Assembly: GCA_006383075.2 (NCBI GenBank)
Contig: SMNH02000013.1
Span: forward strand, 27,088 to 91,087
Length of the DNA stretch: 64,000 bases
Reading direction: 5' to 3'
Source: Kordia sp. TARA_039_SRF
Lineage (GTDB): Bacteria; Bacteroidota; Bacteroidia; Flavobacteriales; Flavobacteriaceae
The notes under the pieces: generated by a model
The model's input: the letters and a program-made list of their open reading frames with translations, nothing else
What the model was told of the DNA's origin: nothing
Database searches by the model: none
Position numbers and translations under genes: made by a program
Shown here: piece by piece, positions 19,223 through 27,923 of the stretch
Position numbering within the stretch: the first letter of the stretch is position 1
Layout: each line of letters opens with the position of its first letter

Positions 19223-21166
19223 ATGAATTTGTATTCTAAAACACTCTTACCGCTGATAGTCTTTTTCATGTTTTCTTTTTTAGGAAAGGTATGGGCGCAA
19301 AATGTAAAATTTGAAGAAGAAGAATCTTTTTTCCCTAATGCAGAAGTCTTAAAAGAAGAAAAAATTAATTGGGGATATCTTACAGTCCCGGAAAATTGGG
19401 AACATCCTGAAAAAAGAAAAATAAAGATTGCTGTTAGTGTATTAAAAAACCGATCCAATAAGGAAAACGCAGACGCGACAGTATTTATTCAAGGTGGTCC
19501 AGGCGCAAGTGGTGTTATGAATATTTTGAATTGGTTAAATCATCCTATAAGAGAATCAAATGACATTGTTTTAGTAGATATAAGAGGAACTGGACTTTCA
19601 GAGCCAAGACTTTGCCCTGATTTAGGAGATGAGTTTTTAGAAATACTAGCAAAGAATCAATCGCCTCTTGAAGATGAAAAACAAAAAACGGCAGCAGCAA
19701 TGCTTTGTAAGCAAGAATTGTTAAATAGAGGAGTAGATGTTGATGCATATCATAGTACATCAATTGCCAATGACTTACATGCATTGAAAGATGCTTTAAA
19801 ATACAAACATTGGAACGTGTACGGCGTATCTTATGGGACATATGTGGCACAGGTATATGCTAATAACTATCCTGATGACGTAAAAAGCTTAATATTAGAT
19901 TCAGTGATAGATAATATTACTAACTATTACACGGAAAATACATCAAACTACATACAAAGTTTATCTAAAGTATTTAAGGAATGTGAAAATGATCCTGAAT
20001 GTAATTCGAGTTATCCAGAATTGGAAAAAATATACTATGAAACAATAGCGAAACTAGAAAAAGAACCAATTACTGTTAAAGTAGATTCATATTTAATTGA
20101 CTCTGGTGAGTTTACCTACAATGCGGAAGATTTTAAAGTAGCTGTGCAACAAGGATTATACAACAAGCAATTGGTAGAAATAATTCCGCTATTAATCTAC
20201 CAAACATACAATCGAAATGAAGGTGCCTTAAGCAATCTTGTTGAAGCATTTTCTTCCTTACTAAACATGGATTATGGAGTATATTATTGTGTAAGTTGTA
20301 ATGAAGCTTTACCGAGAAATGAATATGCTTCATATGAAAAGAATGCAGCACAATTTGAAAAACTCAAAGGAGGAATATCATTTTATAAATCAGATTTTAA
20401 AGTTTGTGAGCAATGGAATGCCACAAAAGATTCAGTAGCCGTAATATCTGTTGAAAGCTTACAAAATGCATCTTATCCAGTATTAATATTATCAGGAGGT
20501 TACGATCCGATAACTCCAGAAGATAATGGTCACAATCTGGTGCGTAAGTTAACAAATAGTAAAATAGTAGTAGCGCCTACCTACGGACACACACCTGGAT
20601 TTACAGATATTGGAAATGAAGTTACCAAAAACTTTATCGAAGCACCCTCAAAAGTAGATGTTAACGCATATAGTGAAGCTGAAAAGGTAAGTTTTGTAAG
20701 TAATATTGAGATGAATGCTGGAATTTCAGAAATGGGAACCAGTCTAAGTCAATTAGATCCGTTTTTTATTGGGCCACTAGCTATAGCTGTTTTTGTAATG
20801 ATAGCATTTGTATTCATATATACATTCAATTTTATAAAGAAGAAATACAATACAATGCCAGATAAAGTGATTCGTATCCTTAGTACAATTACTTCCGTTA
20901 TAGGGATATTTTTGATTGCTAACTTTGTTTTAGCTGTGTTAAAAGTTTCTGAAATAAATTATTTCATTCTCGCTTTTGGTTTGCCGACAACCTATAACTA
21001 CTTATTTACCACAATAATTATATTCAGTATATTTTTAATACTTACATTTCTATATTTCATTCTAAAAATTAAAAAAATTGATGAAAGAAGTATCATCTTT
21101 TCAGTAATATTCTCTAACATCTTATTGTTAATCTACATGACTTATTGGGGAGTTGTTGTAATCTAA
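19223..21166 (+). CDS. Secreted/membrane-anchored alpha/beta hydrolase (peptidase S33-like)
   Basis: This 647-aa protein has a signal peptide ending near KVWAQ, an alpha/beta-hydrolase core, and then about four membrane helices from residue ~510. The probable catalytic triad is Ser203 (YGVSYGT), Asp428 (GGYDPITP) and His456 (YGHTPG). The core resembles tripeptidyl/proline aminopeptidase-like (S33) hydrolases, with an added C-terminal membrane anchor. The active domain would face the periplasm. In an NRPS cluster this suits periplasmic trimming, prodrug cleavage or self-resistance by hydrolysis. It is unrelated to the S12 peptidases known for prodrug cleavage (ClbP, XcnG). The function is inferred. 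Confidence 0.8.
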   Translation: MNLYSKTLLPLIVFFMFSFLGKVWAQNVKFEEEESFFPNAEVLKEEKINWGYLTVPENWEHPEKRKIKIAVSVLKNRSNKENADATVFIQGGPGASGVMNILNWLNHPIRESNDIVLVDIRGTGLSEPRLCPDLGDEFLEILAKNQSPLEDEKQKTAAAMLCKQELLNRGVDVDAYHSTSIANDLHALKDALKYKHWNVYGVSYGTYVAQVYANNYPDDVKSLILDSVIDNITNYYTENTSNYIQSLSKVFKECENDPECNSSYPELEKIYYETIAKLEKEPITVKVDSYLIDSGEFTYNAEDFKVAVQQGLYNKQLVEIIPLLIYQTYNRNEGALSNLVEAFSSLLNMDYGVYYCVSCNEALPRNEYASYEKNAAQFEKLKGGISFYKSDFKVCEQWNATKDSVAVISVESLQNASYPVLILSGGYDPITPEDNGHNLVRKLTNSKIVVAPTYGHTPGFTDIGNEVTKNFIEAPSKVDVNAYSEAEKVSFVSNIEMNAGISEMGTSLSQLDPFFIGPLAIAVFVMIAFVFIYTFNFIKKKYNTMPDKVIRILSTITSVIGIFLIANFVLAVLKVSEINYFILAFGLPTTYNYLFTTIIIFSIFLILTFLYFILKIKKIDERSIIFSVIFSNILLLIYMTYWGVVVI

Positions 21167-21277
21167 ATTAATAACAGCGATTATCTATAATTCAACAAAA
21201 ACCATTCTAAGTATTTAAAATACTTTATAAAATCGCTCTTTGGAGAGCGTACACATTTGTGGTAAAAAATATTCATA

Positions 21278-22567
21278 ATGAACCAAAAAACTATAAAAAC
21301 ACTTACGTATAATGCATCTCTTGAAAAAATTGAAGAAGATGTGATGGCATTCTTAAGTGAAGTACAATTAAATTTCCCCGATGCCATATCAATGGCTTCT
21401 GGTAGGCCAGATGAATCCTTTTTTGATTTAGAAAACACACAAAAATACATTGATACGTTTGTAAACTATAGAGCAAAACAGAATCAGGTAGAAGTCAGCG
21501 AGTATCTAGGAAGTCTAGGACAATACAATAGAGCAAAGGGAATAGTCAATGATTTGGCAGTTGAGTATTTAAAGAAAGATTATAATATACAATGTATTCC
21601 AGATGATTTAATTATAACCGTAGGTTCTCAAGAGGGAATGATGCTTTCATTACTTACTTTAATGAATCAAGAAGTAGATACTATTTGTATTGAAGATCCA
21701 ACATATATCGGAATCAGTTATTTTTCACTAATTAATAATTACAATATAAAAAGTATTCCGGTAAAAGAAGATGGAATTTGTCTTGAAACATTGGAAGAGG
21801 TAGTACGTAAAAAATCTATATTAGGAAAGCCAGTGAAGCTGGTATATGTAATTCCAGATTTTCAAAATCCTACAGGAGGCAGAATGCCTATTGAGAATAG
21901 AAAAAAACTCATCAGACTTGCGGTAGAATACAATTTTATCATTATTGAAGACAATGCTTATGGAGATTTTACTTTTGACAAGCAACAATATCCAACACTT
22001 AAATCGCTAGATAGCCATGGAGTAGTGGTATATCTACATTCTTTTTCAAAAATTTTACATCCATCATTGAGAATAGGAATTATGGTGGCTAATAGAAAAA
22101 TGAATGAAAAACAAAAATTAAGTCATTTAATTGCTAAAGTTAAAGGTTACACAACTGTAAATACACCAGCTTTACCACAGGCTGTTTTGGGAGGAATTCT
22201 TCTTGATCAAAAATTTTCTCTAAAGGCTTACAATGAAAAAAAGCTAGCAAATCTAAAATCGAAAAGAGACAAAGTGTTAGAGATGTTAGATGTAAACTTT
22301 AAAAAGTCATCATCTGAAACATTACACAAAATATGCTGGAATACTCCAAAAGGAGGTTATTTTTTAACGCTTACGTTGCCATTTTCAATCGGAAAAGAAG
22401 ATGTTGTAGAATGCGCAAGTACTTACAAAGTAATTTTCACTCCAATGTCATTTTTCTATCTAGGGAATGGTGGAGAAAATCAAATACGAATTGCTTACAG
22501 TTATATGCAAACTCATCAAATAGAAAAAGCAATCAAAAACTTAGCAGCTTTCCTAGCGACTAAATAG
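21278..22567 (+). CDS. PLP aminotransferase, HpgT-like (hydroxyphenylglycine transaminase candidate)
   Basis: This 429-aa fold-type I aminotransferase has NPTG at 197-200, the PLP-contacting Asp225 and the Schiff-base Lys258 in SFSK, followed by Arg265. The N-terminal part (PDAISMASGRPDESFFDL, then a YLGSLGQYNRAKG segment) resembles HpgT and related MocR-like aminotransferases without their DNA-binding domain. The next two genes would make 4-hydroxyphenylglyoxylate, the keto acid HpgT aminates to 4-hydroxyphenylglycine. Context therefore favours HpgT over a general aromatic aminotransferase. HpgT enzymes often use tyrosine as donor, which would recycle 4-hydroxyphenylpyruvate. Confidence 0.75.
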   Translation: MNQKTIKTLTYNASLEKIEEDVMAFLSEVQLNFPDAISMASGRPDESFFDLENTQKYIDTFVNYRAKQNQVEVSEYLGSLGQYNRAKGIVNDLAVEYLKKDYNIQCIPDDLIITVGSQEGMMLSLLTLMNQEVDTICIEDPTYIGISYFSLINNYNIKSIPVKEDGICLETLEEVVRKKSILGKPVKLVYVIPDFQNPTGGRMPIENRKKLIRLAVEYNFIIIEDNAYGDFTFDKQQYPTLKSLDSHGVVVYLHSFSKILHPSLRIGIMVANRKMNEKQKLSHLIAKVKGYTTVNTPALPQAVLGGILLDQKFSLKAYNEKKLANLKSKRDKVLEMLDVNFKKSSSETLHKICWNTPKGGYFLTLTLPFSIGKEDVVECASTYKVIFTPMSFFYLGNGGENQIRIAYSYMQTHQIEKAIKNLAAFLATK

Positions 22568-22665
22568 TTCTTTTTTACAGTCAAAAAATACAGCAAGCTC
22601 AGACATACACAAGATATGCTCTGAGTGAAACAAAATTATAACCAAATATCTAATAAATAGAAATC

Positions 22666-23775
22666 ATGAATGAAAAGTTAATAGAATCAGACTTCTTAAA
22701 AGTCGAGTACGACTTCATTGAGTACTATGTCGGTATGGCAAAAATGGTCGTATATTGGCATGTTAAAGCACTAGGATTCAAAGTTGTTGCGTATTGTGGG
22801 CAAGAAACTGGAAATCCTGATAAGTGTTCATATTACCTTGAGAAAAATAATATAAAACTTGTCATTACAGCGGCGTCAAGTCCTAGATCGCATAAAATTG
22901 TCTCTTTTGTAGATTTACATGGAAATGGGATTAAAAAAATTGGGGTTAAAACAAAAGGGATCAAAAAGTTTTTTGAAAATGCTATGGAAAAAGGCGCAGT
23001 ACCTATAAATTTTCCGCACACGCTTTCGGATAGTCATGGTACGGTAGATTTAGCATCTCTAAAAATATTTGATGATAACGAAATTGTATTGATTGACTAT
23101 GATAATTATGATGGCGTTTTCATGCCAGGATATGAACCTGTTTCTGATGAGGAGTGGAGTTTCGAAAAAGAAGAATCATACCTAGAAGATATTGATCACA
23201 TTGCAAGTGCATTAAGGATTAATGAAATTAAAATCTGGGAAACCTACTTCAATAATATTTTTTCTTCAAAAACAGTATCATGTTTTGATGAGAGACAAAA
23301 AGAAGGCGAAAAAAAGATAGGAATGTACCTGAAAGTGTTACAAACCAACGATAAACAAATGAACAATGTTTTGGTAGAGCCTGATCAGCATAAAAGTACA
23401 CAAGTACAACTCTTTTTGGATGAACATTACGGTTCAGGAATCCAGCACATAGCATTCTCTTCATCAAATTTCTTTAAATCGGTTGAAATTCTTAGGAAAA
23501 ATGGCGTGAAGTTTATTTCTTTTCCTGACTCTTATTATAATAATTTGCGTAGAAAATATCCAAACCTAGATGTTGATCCCATACAAAAACATGGTGTTTT
23601 ATGTGATGTGGTAGATGATACCCTTTTATTTCAAGTATTTACAGCACCTATTGGAGATAGAGCAACTTTTTTCTATGAAATAGTACAACGTGTCAACTAT
23701 TATGAAGGTTTTGGACTCGATAATATTTACACCCTTTTCGAGGCTATGGAAGAGGAAGTAATGATGAATAAATAA
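22666..23775 (+). CDS. 4-hydroxymandelate synthase / 4-hydroxyphenylpyruvate dioxygenase family
   Basis: This 369-aa vicinal-oxygen-chelate dioxygenase has the iron ligands His178 (IDHIA), His261 (GIQHIAF) and Glu338 (FFYEIVQR), as in HPPD and HmaS. Near the C-terminus it reads GFGLDNIYTLFEA, where HPPD usually has GNF and HmaS NNI. The NEP segment of HPPD is also altered (VLVEP). These points and the neighbours favour HmaS, which turns 4-hydroxyphenylpyruvate into 4-hydroxymandelate. HPPD (homogentisate formation) is the alternative. No homogentisate-pathway gene is nearby. The next gene starts 6 bases after the stop. Confidence 0.8.
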   Translation: MNEKLIESDFLKVEYDFIEYYVGMAKMVVYWHVKALGFKVVAYCGQETGNPDKCSYYLEKNNIKLVITAASSPRSHKIVSFVDLHGNGIKKIGVKTKGIKKFFENAMEKGAVPINFPHTLSDSHGTVDLASLKIFDDNEIVLIDYDNYDGVFMPGYEPVSDEEWSFEKEESYLEDIDHIASALRINEIKIWETYFNNIFSSKTVSCFDERQKEGEKKIGMYLKVLQTNDKQMNNVLVEPDQHKSTQVQLFLDEHYGSGIQHIAFSSSNFFKSVEILRKNGVKFISFPDSYYNNLRRKYPNLDVDPIQKHGVLCDVVDDTLLFQVFTAPIGDRATFFYEIVQRVNYYEGFGLDNIYTLFEAMEEEVMMNK

Positions 23776-23781
23776 TAACTT

Positions 23782-25176
23782 ATGGAAGCATCTACTTTTG
23801 TAGAAAATCTAATATCAATTGTAGGTGAATATTATGTCCTTACAAACACTAATGATTTTTACACGTATGTAACAGATCATAGTACAGGCACAAAGGGAAC
23901 TCCTTTATGTGTTGTTCGTCCTAGCTCAACTGCAGAAATTTCCATGATAGCCAAATTATGCAATGAACATACTGTTGGAATTGCTATAAGAGCAGGCGGA
24001 AGCGGAGTAAGCGGAGGTTTTTTATCTGGAAATGATTCTATCCTAATTTCTCTTGATCGACTAGATCGTATTATTGAAATTAATGAAATAGATAGGTACA
24101 TAATAGCAGAAGCTGGCGTAGTAACACAAAACCTACAGGATGCTTTACACAATAAGGGATTGTGTTTTCCTCAAAATATTAGTAGTGCAAAATTAAGTTG
24201 CATTGGAGGAAATGTAGCAGTTTCTAGTGGAAGCCCAAAATCTTTAAAATATGGAAGTACTAAAAAATATGTCTTAAACCTAGAAGTAGTATTGCCCAAT
24301 GGAGAAGTGATTTGGACAGGGAAAAATATCAAAAAAAATGCTACAGGATATAATTTGACACAACTTTTCGTGGGTAGTGAAGGAACACTAGGTATAATTA
24401 CAAAAGTAGTATTAGAAATTGTTCCTCTAAAAAAAGAAGCATTAATACTAGCTCCTTTTAAAAGTTCTGAAGAAATATTCTCTTTTGTAAAAGCCTTTTT
24501 TATGCATGGTTTTGATGCTTCAAGCCTAGAATTCCTTGATAAGAATGCTGCTGAACTAGTGTTCAATTACCTAAATAAAAAAATAACAGAAGAATCTATA
24601 GAAGGAATGATTTGGGTAGAGTTTGAATCTAGTCATGAACAAGATAACATGGTAAAGATGGAAGCACTCTATGAACTCATAAAATCATATACTCCGTATG
24701 AAATGCTAATAGGTCAAAATCCGAAAGAAAATGAAAAACTGTGGAGATATCGAAAAAAAATTGGAGAAGCTGCTATCAATAAAGGTTTTTTTCATGATTT
24801 AGATTTGGTGGTGCAACGATCAAAAGGTGCTGAAATATATAAAAAAATCGAATACGTCTGTAACTCTTTAGACTTAGAATTCATTGTAGTAGGTCACATA
24901 GGAGACGGAAACTTTCATGTAAATATTTTTAGAGATCCCAATATGAGTGATAATCGCTGGCAAGCTAATATTAAATTATGTGTTTCAACGCTACTAAAAG
25001 AAACGGTTAAACTAGGAGGAGAGATTTCGGGAGAACACGGAATAGGAAGCTACAATAAAACTTATTTTGAAGAGTTCACAGCGGAACAAAACATAAAAAT
25101 TATGAAGGGCATTAAAAAGGTTTTTGATCCAAAACACCTATTAAACACAAATAATATTTTTATTAAAAAGCCCTAA
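23782..25176 (+). CDS. FAD-dependent 2-hydroxyacid oxidase/dehydrogenase (VAO/GlcD type), probable 4-hydroxymandelate oxidation
   Basis: This 464-aa protein has an N-terminal FAD-binding PCMH domain (RPSST, AGGSGVSGG at 71-79, NATGYNLTQLFVGSEGTLG) and a C-terminal oxidase domain with the family signatures GHIGDGNFHVN (about 371) and GEISGEHGIG (from 414). This is the D-lactate/glycolate (GlcD) group of the vanillyl-alcohol-oxidase superfamily. It sits 6 bases after the HmaS-like gene, so it most likely oxidises 4-hydroxymandelate to 4-hydroxyphenylglyoxylate. Known hydroxyphenylglycine pathways use an unrelated FMN-dependent TIM-barrel oxidase for this step. Confidence 0.85.
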   Translation: MEASTFVENLISIVGEYYVLTNTNDFYTYVTDHSTGTKGTPLCVVRPSSTAEISMIAKLCNEHTVGIAIRAGGSGVSGGFLSGNDSILISLDRLDRIIEINEIDRYIIAEAGVVTQNLQDALHNKGLCFPQNISSAKLSCIGGNVAVSSGSPKSLKYGSTKKYVLNLEVVLPNGEVIWTGKNIKKNATGYNLTQLFVGSEGTLGIITKVVLEIVPLKKEALILAPFKSSEEIFSFVKAFFMHGFDASSLEFLDKNAAELVFNYLNKKITEESIEGMIWVEFESSHEQDNMVKMEALYELIKSYTPYEMLIGQNPKENEKLWRYRKKIGEAAINKGFFHDLDLVVQRSKGAEIYKKIEYVCNSLDLEFIVVGHIGDGNFHVNIFRDPNMSDNRWQANIKLCVSTLLKETVKLGGEISGEHGIGSYNKTYFEEFTAEQNIKIMKGIKKVFDPKHLLNTNNIFIKKP

Positions 25177-25270
25177 ACATAGTTCACTACTCATGAAGGA
25201 GAGTTCTATATCTAATAGAAAATAATAACTATTTGTCCCCTAATTTTTTAATACAAAATTATTTTATTGA

Positions 25271-26284
25271 ATGAACAGACAAGTACGAAAAGAGATGATG
25301 AAAATGATATATGGATATTATGTGTCATTTTCAATTGGACTCTGCGCCAAACTAGAAATTCCAGAATTACTTCAAAACAAAGCTCAAACAATAGAAGAGC
25401 TAAGTCAAAAAACGGAAATGAATAAGGAAGCATTATTAAAAATGATGCGTTTATTGGTCGCAAATAATATTTTCACCGAAATTTCAGCTGAGAGTTTTAA
25501 GAATAATGAAATGTCAAAAACCTTAATTTCAGAACTCAAATACTTATCTCAATTACATGTATCACAAGTTTTTCAAGAGTCTTGGCGAAATCTTGAATAT
25601 AGTATAAAAAATGAAAAATCGGCTACAAAATATGTAACAGGAAATTCATTTTATAATTATTTAAACCTTGATAAAAATCAAGAAATCAGAGATATATTTG
25701 ATAAAGCCATGGTTGAAATTCAAAGTGAGGACGGCAGGGTAATCCATGACTACTATGATTTTTCGATTTACAAAAAGATATATGACATAGGCGGTGGTTC
25801 AGGGAAATTTTTATCATCAATTAAAAGAAAATACGAACATATTTCTGCGACATTATTTGATACAGAAAAAGTTATCAATAAAATAAATCCAAACTCCATA
25901 GCGGATATTTCATTATTAAAAGGAGATTTTTTTGAAAGCATTCCTAATGACGGAGATTTATATATTTTAAGGCATATTATTCACAATTGGGGTGATAATG
26001 AAGCTGTCCAAATCTTAGAAGAATGTGTTAGTGAAACCTCTCATGAAGCTAGATTTTTAGTTATTGAAATGGTATTAGACACAGATAGCGAAAAGAAACA
26101 AACGAAAGAAGAAATTACTATTTATAGAGATATACACATGTTAGTAGCTTTAGAAGGAAAACAAAGAACCTTAAAAGAATTTGAAGGTATTTTTTCTAGC
26201 GCTTCTCTAGAAATAGAAGACATCATTTTGCTACCATCAGGAATGAATATTTTTAAATTAAAAAAACTAAAACATAAAAATTAG
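25271..26284 (+). CDS. SAM-dependent O-methyltransferase (plant-OMT-like)
   Basis: This 337-aa protein has an N-terminal winged-helix dimerisation domain (about 1-95) and a class I methyltransferase domain with SAM motif DIGGGSGKF from about 172. The sequence HIIHNWGD is typical of the catalytic region of small-molecule O-methyltransferases. This family methylates hydroxyls on phenols and polyketide/peptide products. The substrate could be the phenol of hydroxyphenylglycine or a hydroxyl placed by one of the dioxygenases. The link is by context only. Confidence 0.85.
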   Translation: MNRQVRKEMMKMIYGYYVSFSIGLCAKLEIPELLQNKAQTIEELSQKTEMNKEALLKMMRLLVANNIFTEISAESFKNNEMSKTLISELKYLSQLHVSQVFQESWRNLEYSIKNEKSATKYVTGNSFYNYLNLDKNQEIRDIFDKAMVEIQSEDGRVIHDYYDFSIYKKIYDIGGGSGKFLSSIKRKYEHISATLFDTEKVINKINPNSIADISLLKGDFFESIPNDGDLYILRHIIHNWGDNEAVQILEECVSETSHEARFLVIEMVLDTDSEKKQTKEEITIYRDIHMLVALEGKQRTLKEFEGIFSSASLEIEDIILLPSGMNIFKLKKLKHKN

Positions 26285-26339
26285 TTCCGAAATATAATTA
26301 GCAATACTTGTATGTTTTTAAGATAAATTAGATATACCA

Positions 26340-27746
26340 ATGGAAAAAAAAGAAAACACAATTCTTTCTGATAAATATGATGATTTTGTTAAGGATAAAA
26401 GTTCAATTTCTAGTCAATTAGATACTTATGATGAATTAGTGCCAGATGTATATAAAGGATTAAAAGCACCCGTTTCATCTTGGCCTGTCATTATAAATCA
26501 AAATAAAAAAGAAGTTTTAAAAAAACTATGTATTACAATTCCAAAACTTCTTCATAAAATTCCTGAATTATACTTCAATAATAATTTAAAAAAAATATCA
26601 GAATTCTACTTTGGAGGAGATACTGATAAGGGGCAATTTTCTTTACTCTGTCATAACAAACAGGAAGAAGTAAGTTCTAGGCTTGACCTTATAGATACAG
26701 AAGATGGGTTTAAAATTTTAGAAGTGAATATGGGATCTTCTCTTGGTGGAATGGAGTTTCAAAACTTTGAACGTTTAATGTCAAAATTACATCCCATACT
26801 ATCACCAGATAATAAAAAATTTATTCACAGAAAATCACAAACTATATACGTAGAGTTTTTAATAAATAAAATAGAAGAATATGTATCTTCAAGTGATCGT
26901 GAATTGGGAATATTTTTTATAGATGGTACACCTGGAGAATATGAAGCTAGAAATCTTGTAAAAAAATTTTTCAATGACTTATTGGAAAAAGAATTGAGTA
27001 AGCGAGGTAAAACAGGGATGACTTATATGGATGAAGTTTCTAATCTCAAATACATTAATGATGGATTGTTCTATAAAGGAAAAAGAATTCATGCAATTTT
27101 AGCAATAGATTATTCTGCAAATGACCTCTCACTAGATGTGTTCAGAGCTTTATTAGCTAATAAAATTTATTTTCCAGACCATCTTGGGACGATGTTCATG
27201 AGAGACAAACGAAATTTGGTTTTACTAAGAAAATTGGCCATTGCAAACAAATTCTCAGAAGAAGATAATGAAACCATTCTTAAATACATTCCTTGGACAG
27301 AAATAATAACAGATGATATTATACAATATAAGGGTAAAGATTATAGCATGCCAGCACTTTTGGCTGATAAAAGAGAAGATTTTGTAATTAAAATTGCTGA
27401 TGGTCTACAAGGTGATGATGTGTACGTAGGGAGATTTCATGAGCAAGATGCTTGGGAAAAAATCATACAAGAAGTTATAAAGAAAAAAATATTCGTAGTA
27501 CAGGAGTTTTTAGAATCAATTAATGTTTATGCGCCTGACATACGTAATGAATGGGTAAACCATGAATTAGTTTGGGGCTCTTTTGGATTTGGAAAAAACT
27601 ATGGAGGCTCATGGATAAGAATGGTGTCTCAGGAAAAAAACTTAGGAGTAATTAATTCAGCCAAAGGAGCTGTTGGAGCCCTCGTCTATGAAGCTTTACC
27701 CCAAAAAATTGCTCCCCAAAAACGATTCTCTATTACTAAAAAATAA
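26340..27746 (+). CDS. ATP-grasp-like protein 1 of 3 (circularly permuted type)
   Basis: This 468-aa protein is the first of three paralogues. Visible blocks are SRLDLIDTEDGFKILEVN (about 115-135), then KYIPWTEII (about 318), FVIKIADGLQGDDVYVGRF (about 347-365), VVQEFLESINVYAPD, and VWGSFGFGKNYGGSW, ending in VINSAKGAVGALVYE. The order (acidic RxDL...EVN block before the FVIK...G..G nucleotide-binding block) resembles circularly permuted ATP-grasp ligases such as glutathionylspermidine synthase. Those enzymes form amide bonds through acyl phosphates. I do not recognise a named subfamily. It has a C-terminal tail (PQKIAPQKRFSITKK) absent from the other two copies. Confidence 0.6.
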   Translation: MEKKENTILSDKYDDFVKDKSSISSQLDTYDELVPDVYKGLKAPVSSWPVIINQNKKEVLKKLCITIPKLLHKIPELYFNNNLKKISEFYFGGDTDKGQFSLLCHNKQEEVSSRLDLIDTEDGFKILEVNMGSSLGGMEFQNFERLMSKLHPILSPDNKKFIHRKSQTIYVEFLINKIEEYVSSSDRELGIFFIDGTPGEYEARNLVKKFFNDLLEKELSKRGKTGMTYMDEVSNLKYINDGLFYKGKRIHAILAIDYSANDLSLDVFRALLANKIYFPDHLGTMFMRDKRNLVLLRKLAIANKFSEEDNETILKYIPWTEIITDDIIQYKGKDYSMPALLADKREDFVIKIADGLQGDDVYVGRFHEQDAWEKIIQEVIKKKIFVVQEFLESINVYAPDIRNEWVNHELVWGSFGFGKNYGGSWIRMVSQEKNLGVINSAKGAVGALVYEALPQKIAPQKRFSITKK

Positions 27747-27783
27747 AAAGTCTTGTCATTAAAAAGGAGCTAAAATTTAGGTG

Positions 27784-27796
27784 CTCGATAATCGAG
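27784..27796. repeat. Palindrome CTCGATAATCGAG in gap between ATP-grasp genes 1 and 2
   Basis: A perfect 13-base palindrome (6-bp arms, one central base) lies in the 177-base gap. Farther on the gap holds TACTTCG and CGAAGTA and a short GGGCTTGCCC hairpin. This looks like a dispersed intergenic repeat rather than a gene. It could also separate the transcription of the first paralogue from the other two. Confidence 0.4.
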
Positions 27797-27923
27797 ATTT
27801 ATAATGCTCCTGCGCTTACTTCGAAATGTTTTAATAGTTTCTACGGAATACTTTGTGGGCTTGCCCCGAAGTAGTTGACTGTAAACTAATAATCCCATAT
27901 ACAAACATTACAAAATTATAGAT

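Noticed and set aside
22666..23775. Reading the dioxygenase as HPPD for tyrosine breakdown
   Set aside because: No homogentisate pathway gene is near, while an oxidase and an HpgT-like aminotransferase flank it. Kept as an alternative in the entry, not as the main call.
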